The notes under the pieces are model-generated. The model made no database searches, was not told the DNA's origin, and was given only the letters and a program-made list of their open reading frames with translations. Shown one piece after another: positions 58,245 to 64,000 of a stretch of 64,000 nucleotides of DNA (position 1 is the first letter of the stretch; every line of letters starts with the position of its first letter). A program made the position numbers and the translations under genes. The stretch is from JARBUG01 sp035628915 (lineage in GTDB: Bacteria > Bacillota > Sulfobacillia > Symbiobacteriales > Symbiobacteriaceae): positions 62,001 through 126,000 of the forward strand of contig DASPIW010000061.1 in the NCBI GenBank assembly GCA_035628915.1, read 5' to 3'.

Positions 58245-59156
58245 TCACCGCCCGCCGCGGATCTCTTCCACCATCGTCCGCAGCACCCGGACGGCAAACC
58301 GGGCGCCCTCCGGGCTCACCCCCGGCAGGCGCGCATGGTCAAGGCCTGCCGCAATCAAGTGCTGCCCGCCGGGAACCCGCGCCACCAGTTCGGCATGCAG
58401 CTGATGCATCCCCCTCCGGAACTCTGCGGGCGTCAGCCCGCCCGGCAGGGGTCTCGCCGAATCCCCGGCACTGACGACGGTCAGGGCAAGATTCCGGGGC
58501 AGCGGCGCCGACCGGACCTGCCGCAGGCTCTCCGGCAAGGCTTGCCACTCAGCCAGCGCCGTATCAAACTGGGCCGGCAGCCGCAACAGGCTCCGGACGA
58601 GCGCCCGCTCCCGCGGCGGAAGGTCCCCCACGGCCCCCAGCAAGGGCACGCCGGGCAGATAGCTCAACAGCCGGAGCAGTCCCACCTTTGCCAGCACCGG
58701 CAAGGCGACCACCATGCGGGTCTGTGCCTTCACGTTCACCCGCAGCCGGGCAAACTGCTCGGGATCCGTGGGATCGAACAGCACCAGTCCGGCCACATCG
58801 GCGGCATGCAGGCCCGTGTAGAGCCGGGCGACCAGTCCGCCATATGAGTGCCCCGCCAGTACAGCGGGCCCGTCCACACCTACCGCCTGCAGCAGCGCCC
58901 GCAAGTCGGCGACCGCTGCCCGTGCCGTGCGGGGCGCCGGCCCCGGGTCGCTCCACCCGTAGCCTGCCCGGTCATAGGCCACAACGCGGGTAAAGCGGGC
59001 AAGGGCTGGCGCCACCCGCGCCCACAGCAACGCCGTGCACAGAAAGCCCGCCTCCAGCACAACGGCGGGGCTTCCCTCGCCCATAACCTGCGCATACAGC
59101 CGCCGCCCGCCGATGTCGACCAGCCGGCCGGGCGGCGGCACCTGTAATTCCGGCAC
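58245..59156 (-). CDS. Alpha/beta hydrolase
   Basis: A 303-residue alpha/beta-fold hydrolase. The nucleophile elbow is VLAGHSYGGLVARLYTG with Ser, the oxyanion region is VVLEAGFLCTALLWA, the strand AYDRAGYGWSDPGPAPRTAR is typical of the family, and a His in GLDHARLPG is placed to complete the triad. The GTG at 59156 has GGAGGTG upstream. It could be an esterase or peptidase-like hydrolase; no substrate is evident. It is convergent with the C25 peptidase gene. Confidence 0.88.
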   Translation of the reverse strand: MPELQVPPPGRLVDIGGRRLYAQVMGEGSPAVVLEAGFLCTALLWARVAPALARFTRVVAYDRAGYGWSDPGPAPRTARAAVADLRALLQAVGVDGPAVLAGHSYGGLVARLYTGLHAADVAGLVLFDPTDPEQFARLRVNVKAQTRMVVALPVLAKVGLLRLLSYLPGVPLLGAVGDLPPRERALVRSLLRLPAQFDTALAEWQALPESLRQVRSAPLPRNLALTVVSAGDSARPLPGGLTPAEFRRGMHQLHAELVARVPGGQHLIAAGLDHARLPGVSPEGARFAVRVLRTMVEEIRGGR

Positions 59157-59240
59157 GGCGCACCTCCGCTGTTTCCAAGGAGTTTGCGGTCCCAACCGCC
59201 AAGTTCTCATGGTAACCCAATATGGAGAGGATGATGCGCC

Positions 59241-59705
59241 ATCGAACCCCTGGAGCGAGTTCGCGCCGCCCTGGCCGCCCACGGGCGTGAACCCGAGTTC
59301 AAATTCTTCGAGCAGCACCTGCCCACGGCGCCCATCGCGGCCGATGCAGTAGGCGTAGAGCTCGGCCGTATCGCCAAGTCGATCCTGCTGTTTGCCGGCA
59401 AGGCGCCGGTGCTGGTGGTTGCGGCGGGCGACCGCCGGGTTGACCGGCAGAAAGTCAAGGCGCTGACCGGCGGGCTGAAGGTGAAAATCGCATCGGCGGA
59501 CGAGGTGCTGGCGGTGACCGGTTTCGTGGCCGGCGGCGTTGCGCCGGTCGGCCTGCTCCAATCCGCCGCCGTGCTGCTGGACCATAGCTTGCAGCGGTTC
59601 CCGGACGTCTGGGCGGGCGGCGGCATTCCGGAGGTACTCCTCCGACTGGATGTGGCAGCCCTGCCGCTGCTGACCTGCGGTACGTTCGCTGACGTGACGG
59701 AATAG
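59241..59705 (+). CDS. YbaK/EbsC-family aminoacyl-tRNA deacylase (noncanonical or damaged start)
   Basis: A 154-residue frame from an ATC at 59241, matching the usual ~155-residue YbaK fold: EPLERVRAALAAHGREPEFK, then FFEQHLPTAPIAADAVGVEL and GRIAKSILLFAGK with the conserved Lys-Ser, VVAAGDRRVDRQKVKALTGG and GFVAGGVAPVGL. Such proteins hydrolyse mischarged Cys- or Ala-tRNA. There is no in-frame ATG, GTG or TTG before residue 55. GGAGAGGATGATG lies just upstream, in another frame, so a one-base indel or an ATC start is possible. Confidence 0.72.
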   Translation: MEPLERVRAALAAHGREPEFKFFEQHLPTAPIAADAVGVELGRIAKSILLFAGKAPVLVVAAGDRRVDRQKVKALTGGLKVKIASADEVLAVTGFVAGGVAPVGLLQSAAVLLDHSLQRFPDVWAGGGIPEVLLRLDVAALPLLTCGTFADVTE

Positions 59706-59752
59706 CCAGAGCCCGGGCTGGCAGACAAGCCCCGGCTCACACTGCTCCTCGC

Positions 59753-61552
59753 CTAGAAGCTTTTCTCGAGATCTTCCACCAGCGAACCCACAAAGGCAAT
59801 CGCCTTCTTGATGGGCCCCGCGGTCGACATGTCGACGCCGGCCAGCTGCGCCAGGCCCAGGGGCGTCAACGTACCGCCGGCTTTCAGGGTCCGCAGCCAC
59901 CGGTCGACCGCCGGTTGGCCCTCCTCCCGGATCGCCTCGGCCACCGCCGTCGCGACCGTCAGGCCGGCGGAGTAGGTGTACGGATAGAGGCCCATGTAGT
60001 AGTGAGGCTGCCGCATCCAAGTCAGCCGGGCGCCATCGTCGATTTCCACGGTGTCGCCCCAGAACTCGGAAAGAATGGCACCCTTCGTCTCGCAGAGGGT
60101 GCTGGCGGTAATCGGCGTCCCCTGTTCGGCCAGGCGGTAGATCCGCCGCTGCAGTTCACCTTCCAGCAGATGCCGCACGAAGTTGTGGTGGTAGGTGGCC
60201 AGCAGGCCCATGTTGATCCAGCGGCGCATGCGGGGCTCCGGATTCTGCTTCATGAGATGCTGCGCCAGGAGCAGTTCGTTAATGGTCGACGGCGCCTCGA
60301 CAAAGAACATCGAGCAGCGCGTGTTCACCAGCCGCTGGTGACGCTGGGCCAGCGTGAAGTGACCGGCGTGGCCCAACTCATGGGCCAGCACGAAGGCGCC
60401 CCGCATGGAGCCCGACCAGGTGACCAGGATGAACGAGTGGGCGCCGTATGGCGACGAGCAGAATGCCCCGGTGGACTTGCCCACGTTGTCGGCCCGGTCC
60501 ACCCAGCGCTCGTGCAGGGCTGTCCGCATGATCTTCGTGTACTCCGGTCCCATCACCGACAGCCCGTCGATAATCAGCTGGGAGGCATCTTCATAACTGA
60601 TCGTCGGGTTGAACGACGGGTCAAGGGGCGCCTCGATATCCGGGTAGAGCATCTTCTCCATGCGCAGCACGCGCCTGCGCAGCCGCGCATACCGCTGCAT
60701 GATGGGCGCCAGTTCCGCCTGAATCGTATCGAGGATGTTGTTGTTAGTGTCAACGGTCACTTCCTGAGGCTGGAGCAGCATGTGCGTCGCGGACGGGTAT
60801 CTGCGCAGCCGTGCCAGGACTACGTTCTTCTTCACTTCGGTGGCGAACGTGGCCGCGAGGGTGTGCTTGTAGGCATTCAGACCCTTGTTGAAGGAGGCCC
60901 AGGCGTTGCGCCGGAGGCTCTCGTCCGGAATCGTCTCCAGCTTCTCTTCGTAGGTAGAGAACGAGACGGGGTAGGTCCGCCCGGCATCGTCGGAGATGGG
61001 CTCGAAGCTCATATCCGACGACTTTGCCCGCTCATAGACCGTGTAAGGGGCGCTGTGCACCTCGCCCAGGGCGGCCAGGGCGGTTTCGGTCTCAGAGGAG
61101 AGCTTGTGGGGCTTTTCGTCCAGGAGGTCCATGATCCATTTCCGGAAGTCCGCCAGCCCCGGCTCTTCCTGCAGATACCGCTCCAGGGTGCCGTCCGGCA
61201 GCCCAAGGGGCTCGGTCTGGATGAACGAGAGGGCGGCGCCGAACTTGGCTCCGAGGGCGCCGACCCGGGCGGCAGCCGCCTGATTGGCAGGGTTAGTGCC
61301 GTCTTCGGCGACATGGAGGCGGGCGTTAGTGGCGACGCGGATAACCCGCGCGTAGAGCTCCTCATAGGCGTTCAGGCAGGCCAGGAGCAGGCCGGGGCCC
61401 TCGCCCAGCCGGCCTTTGTACTGGACGACGGAAGGAATGGCCGCTTCCACTGCGGCAAGCTCTGCTTCCCATTCAGCCGTGGTCTGGAACAGATCCTCCA
61501 GGTTCCATTGTTGTTCGACGGGGACTTCGGCACGGGTCATTCGCTGTGCCAT
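59753..61552 (-). CDS. pepF: Oligoendopeptidase F
   Basis: A 599-residue M3B zinc metallopeptidase that cuts oligopeptides in the cytoplasm. The zinc site is VLAHELGHAGHFTLAQ (HExxH), with the downstream Glu in FVEAPSTINELLLAQ. An N-terminal PepF/M3 helical domain (EQQWNLEDLFQTTAEWEAEL) and a C-terminal YTYSAGLTVATAVAEAIREE segment are typical. The ATG at 61552 has GAGGAGACAGAGGAGC upstream. It is intact and of normal length. Confidence 0.96.
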   Translation of the reverse strand: MAQRMTRAEVPVEQQWNLEDLFQTTAEWEAELAAVEAAIPSVVQYKGRLGEGPGLLLACLNAYEELYARVIRVATNARLHVAEDGTNPANQAAAARVGALGAKFGAALSFIQTEPLGLPDGTLERYLQEEPGLADFRKWIMDLLDEKPHKLSSETETALAALGEVHSAPYTVYERAKSSDMSFEPISDDAGRTYPVSFSTYEEKLETIPDESLRRNAWASFNKGLNAYKHTLAATFATEVKKNVVLARLRRYPSATHMLLQPQEVTVDTNNNILDTIQAELAPIMQRYARLRRRVLRMEKMLYPDIEAPLDPSFNPTISYEDASQLIIDGLSVMGPEYTKIMRTALHERWVDRADNVGKSTGAFCSSPYGAHSFILVTWSGSMRGAFVLAHELGHAGHFTLAQRHQRLVNTRCSMFFVEAPSTINELLLAQHLMKQNPEPRMRRWINMGLLATYHHNFVRHLLEGELQRRIYRLAEQGTPITASTLCETKGAILSEFWGDTVEIDDGARLTWMRQPHYYMGLYPYTYSAGLTVATAVAEAIREEGQPAVDRWLRTLKAGGTLTPLGLAQLAGVDMSTAGPIKKAIAFVGSLVEDLEKSF

Positions 61553-61675
61553 GCTCCTCTGTCTCCTCTCGGGGCTGCTTCCTTCGGCGACTGTAACAGC
61601 ACGATTTTAAGTTTCACGAGTATGTTGCTAATGTCCTGCCGGGCGACGGCCGGATGACGGGAAGGAGCAACCAGT

Positions 61676-62386
61676 ATGACGATCCGTGCTGTATTCTTTG
61701 ACGCCGGCGATACGCTCATCCACCGCTGGGCGCTCAAGCATGAACGATTCACCTGGCTGTGCCGCCTGGCGGGCATCGCCCTGCCGGACGACCCCGCCCG
61801 CGCAAGGGCGGGCACCCTCGCCCATGAACGATACTTCCAGGACCGCCGCAAACATGACGATGCCTTTTCGCTGAACTGGTATCTGCGCCTGAACCGGGCC
61901 GGTCTGGTCGGCATGGGCGCCGGCGGCGACCTGGACGCCCTTTCGGCCGCCATGATCAAGGCTGCACAAGCCGTACCCAAAGAAGAAGTGCCGGACCCGG
62001 CAGCGATTCCGCTCCTGGAACACCTCCGTACCAACGGCTACCGGCTGGCGGTCGTCTCCAACTGGGACGGCACCCTGGTCGAGTACCTGCGGCGTACGGG
62101 GCTCGGCGGCTACTTCGACGCCGTCCTGGACTCCGATGTGGTCGGCTCGCGCAAGCCCGACACCCGCATTTTTGCGATTGCCTGCGCAGCTACGGGGGTC
62201 AGGCCGGAAGAAGCGGTCCACATCGGCGACTCGCCTTGCGCCGACGTGGCCGGCGCCCAGGCGGCGGGCGTCCGCCCCCTGCTCCTCGATGCCCTGGACC
62301 TGTTTGGCGACGGCTTCGACAGCCTGGCGCCCTTTGAGCGAATCCAGAAGCTGTCTGACCTGCCGGCCTGGTTGGCAGCGCAGTAG
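61676..62386 (+). CDS. HAD-superfamily hydrolase
   Basis: A 236-residue HAD phosphatase with a C1 cap. Motif I is AVFFDAGDTLIHRW, motif II VVSNWDGT, motif III around GSRKPDTRIFA and motif IV HIGDSPCADVAGAQAAG. The second Asp of motif I (DxD) is Gly-Asp here (DAGDT), as in many FMP or pyrophosphatase-like members. The ATG has GGGAAGGAG upstream. The substrate cannot be told from sequence. Confidence 0.9.
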   Translation: MTIRAVFFDAGDTLIHRWALKHERFTWLCRLAGIALPDDPARARAGTLAHERYFQDRRKHDDAFSLNWYLRLNRAGLVGMGAGGDLDALSAAMIKAAQAVPKEEVPDPAAIPLLEHLRTNGYRLAVVSNWDGTLVEYLRRTGLGGYFDAVLDSDVVGSRKPDTRIFAIACAATGVRPEEAVHIGDSPCADVAGAQAAGVRPLLLDALDLFGDGFDSLAPFERIQKLSDLPAWLAAQ

Positions 62387-62509
62387 GCCACCTTACGTCC
62401 CCTCCGTACAAAATCGTGAGCGACCCCAACCGAATCCGCCGCCACACTCGTATTAATGAGTGGACGTAGTTGGCCCTGCATGTCAGGGTGACGGGGAGGC
62501 GACCGGTCG

Positions 62510-63364
62510 GTGCTTGACTTGATCCGTCAAATGTTACCTGCGGCTGTCTCTGTCGAATTGCAGCACGGCACCGGCCGGGTCCGCCATCTGCTCGTCACGA
62601 CGGAAGATGGCGGAGCCCGGCCGTGTGTGCTCAGGCGGGCGCCCCTTCGGGAGTGGAAGCTCTGCCAGTCATACCTCAACCCGGCAGCCACCGGCGCTCC
62701 CACCTTACTGGGCGCAGCACCCGCGGACCGGCCGGAGGAGGCCTGGCTCCTCCTGGAGGCACTCCCCGAGCTCTTCCCGGACTTCTCCGACGCCGATCAG
62801 GTCGCCGCCTGTTACCGCCACCTGGCCCAACTGCATCTGCGCCATATTGGTGACGATCACACGGCGGAAGGTCCCTGGGCCCTCTCCACGCAGGAAATCG
62901 AGGCGGCTCTGGAGCGGTTCCCCGAAACGACCCACCTCACACATCAAGCCCGCCTGCTCACAGACGGGCCCGCTACGCTCGTTCAGGGCGATTACCACCG
63001 CTGGAATATCCTCCTGGTGGAGAACCGGGTCCGGGTCCTGGACTGGGAGCACGCCTCCTTCGCCCCGCCAATCTGGGACCTGGCCCTGCTTGCGCCGGAA
63101 GAGCCGGGCTGGGACGGCGCCCCCCGGGGCGCCATGGCCCTGCACGCCCTCGTGACATACCACGAGGCGGGCCCCCTGGCCCGCCTCCCGTTCCATCGCT
63201 TTCTCTACCTGCAGACCCTGGCCCGTATCGCCATCGCGGCCCGTTGGGCACACATCCACGCGACCAAAGCTGGTACGCTGCCCCCGGGGGGCGCCCGCTC
63301 GCAAGTCGAAGCCTACGCACAGACCGAACGCGCCCGGGCCGCCAACCTGGCCGCACACCTTTAG
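62510..63364 (+). CDS. APH-family phosphotransferase
   Basis: A 284-residue protein-kinase-fold phosphotransferase of the aminoglycoside phosphotransferase/choline kinase group. The catalytic loop is TLVQGDYHRWNILLV (Asp, and Asn for metal) and the DFG-equivalent is VRVLDWEHASFAPPIWDL. The start is a GTG at 62510, ten bases after GGGGAGG. It ends 3 bases into the convergent NUDIX gene. Substrates in this family range from antibiotics to sugars and choline; none is indicated here. Confidence 0.85.
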   Translation: MLDLIRQMLPAAVSVELQHGTGRVRHLLVTTEDGGARPCVLRRAPLREWKLCQSYLNPAATGAPTLLGAAPADRPEEAWLLLEALPELFPDFSDADQVAACYRHLAQLHLRHIGDDHTAEGPWALSTQEIEAALERFPETTHLTHQARLLTDGPATLVQGDYHRWNILLVENRVRVLDWEHASFAPPIWDLALLAPEEPGWDGAPRGAMALHALVTYHEAGPLARLPFHRFLYLQTLARIAIAARWAHIHATKAGTLPPGGARSQVEAYAQTERARAANLAAHL

Positions 63365-63849
63365 GTCCGCAGAAAATCCCGCAGCGCATCCGTCGTGCTG
63401 GGAAAAGCCAGCTGATCCCACGGGATCTCTTCCGGCAAGAACGCCCGCACTTCCTGCGACTCCCGGTCGATCTGCAGCTCCCCGCCCAGCACCTCACAGG
63501 CGTAAACGACCACCACCACGGGGCTCCGGTACGAATAAACCCCCACCAGCCGGGTGATGCGGACCTGGAGGTTGACTTCTTCCAGGGTCTCCCGGGCGGC
63601 GGCCTCCTCCACCGTCTCATCCTGGTCCATATACCCGCCGGGGAAGACCCAGAACCCTTTACCGGGGTTGATCGCCCGGCGGACCAGGACCACCTTTCCG
63701 TCAATGACGGGGATGGTGCAGGCCGACACCTTCGGGTCCTGATAGAAAACGTAGCCGCAGTTCCCGCAGACCAGCCGCTCTTTCGGGTCGTTCCTGACGG
63801 CTGCCAACTGCAGCGCTCCGCCGCATTTGGGGCAGAAGTTCAAGGCCAC
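63361..63849 (-). CDS. NUDIX hydrolase with N-terminal zinc ribbon
   Basis: A 162-residue protein. The zinc ribbon FCPKCGGAL and CGNCGYVFY is followed by a NUDIX domain, with the box GGYMDQDETVEEAAARETLE continuing EVNLQ, matching G-x5-E-x7-RE-x2-EE. This layout resembles NudC-like or ADP-ribose/NADH pyrophosphatases lacking the large N-terminal domain. The GTG at 63849 follows GGAGGTG. It hydrolyses a nucleoside diphosphate linked to another moiety. Confidence 0.9.
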   Translation of the reverse strand: MALNFCPKCGGALQLAAVRNDPKERLVCGNCGYVFYQDPKVSACTIPVIDGKVVLVRRAINPGKGFWVFPGGYMDQDETVEEAAARETLEEVNLQVRITRLVGVYSYRSPVVVVVYACEVLGGELQIDRESQEVRAFLPEEIPWDQLAFPSTTDALRDFLRT

Positions 63850-63870
63850 CGCACCTCCGTGCCGCCCGGC

Positions 63871-64000
63871 TTACTTCTTGCGCGTGTACCGGCGCCCGCC
63901 TTCCGACTGGCGCGCCGCCGCTGCTTCGCTCCGGTAGGTCCGATCGCTCAGCGGCACCTGGTCGGTCAACAGGGTCACGACCCCACGCCCTTTCAGCGAC
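63871..64000 (-). CDS. C-terminal end of an unidentified protein (partial)
   Basis: The last 43 codons of a minus-strand gene that continues past the right edge. The visible sequence includes GRGVVTLLTDQVPLSDRTYR and ends GGRRYTRKK before a TAA at 63871-63873. The end is basic. I do not recognise the family. It lies 21 bases upstream of the NUDIX start and could be in the same operon. Confidence 0.6.
   Translation of the reverse strand, partial: SLKGRGVVTLLTDQVPLSDRTYRSEAAAARQSEGGRRYTRKK

Overview
The window is high-GC bacterial DNA, densely packed, with many GTG and TTG starts and strong GGAGG-type ribosome sites. Several genes are of Bacillota type: a 142-residue MntR with all its metal ligands, a BstA/YfiT-type DinB protein, a YfiB/YfiC-like heterodimeric ABC exporter with a MarR regulator, PepT, PepF and a YpaA/RibU-like ECF S subunit. 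High GC, Firmicutes-type genes and F420 genes together suggest a high-GC Bacillota lineage such as Symbiobacterium. That assignment is inference, not a database result.

Positions 1-22,360 look like one regulated catabolic island. A divergent GntR/FCD regulator (21,707-22,360, +) faces a long minus-strand block: an FrhB-like F420/iron-sulfur oxidoreductase, two complete Liv-type (HAAT) ABC importers, and a three-subunit molybdenum hydroxylase of the xanthine dehydrogenase/CoxLMS family (7,322-11,018). After a hairpin a second minus-strand operon begins: nitrilase, DUF2848 protein, cupin, F420-type LLM oxidoreductase, RibU-like ECF S subunit, CofC, CofD, CofE, EtfB and EtfA (running off the left edge). 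The palindrome TTGTATACAA or a near copy occurs at both operon promoters, which suggests one regulator controls both. The island appears to couple uptake and hydroxylation of an unidentified (probably N-containing) organic compound to deazaflavin (F420) and ETF redox chemistry, with its own F420 tail-assembly enzymes.

Positions 22,500-39,010 are mixed housekeeping: an LTA-synthase-like sulfatase, PepT, a nucleotidyltransferase with a zinc ribbon, PabB and PabC, a TPR protein followed by a tiny exported-peptide gene (Rap/Phr-like layout), a double GNAT protein, a DsbA/FrnE-family protein with an in-frame TGA at the first position of its CxxC motif (probable selenoprotein), DUF1294, a metallophosphoesterase, MntR, an MFS exporter, a FliN-type protein, a small membrane protein behind a structured leader, a stalk-domain lipoprotein-like secreted protein and a secreted subtilase.

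Positions 39,010-55,400 are the plastic part: an imperfect inverted repeat, an IS110-family element, a heterodimeric ABC exporter with MarR, a second subtilase, remnants of a formate/nitrite channel and of a serine hydrolase, an orphan N6-adenine methyltransferase, an FG-GAP/VCBS repeat protein lacking its N-terminus, a 60-codon duplicate of the start of prfC, BstA, intact prfC, and two frameshifted pseudogenes.

Positions 55,450-64,000 hold a gingipain-type C25 peptidase, an alpha/beta hydrolase, a YbaK-type deacylase with no ordinary start codon, PepF, a HAD hydrolase, an APH-fold kinase, a NUDIX hydrolase and the end of an unidentified gene. I saw no rRNA, tRNA or CRISPR array.
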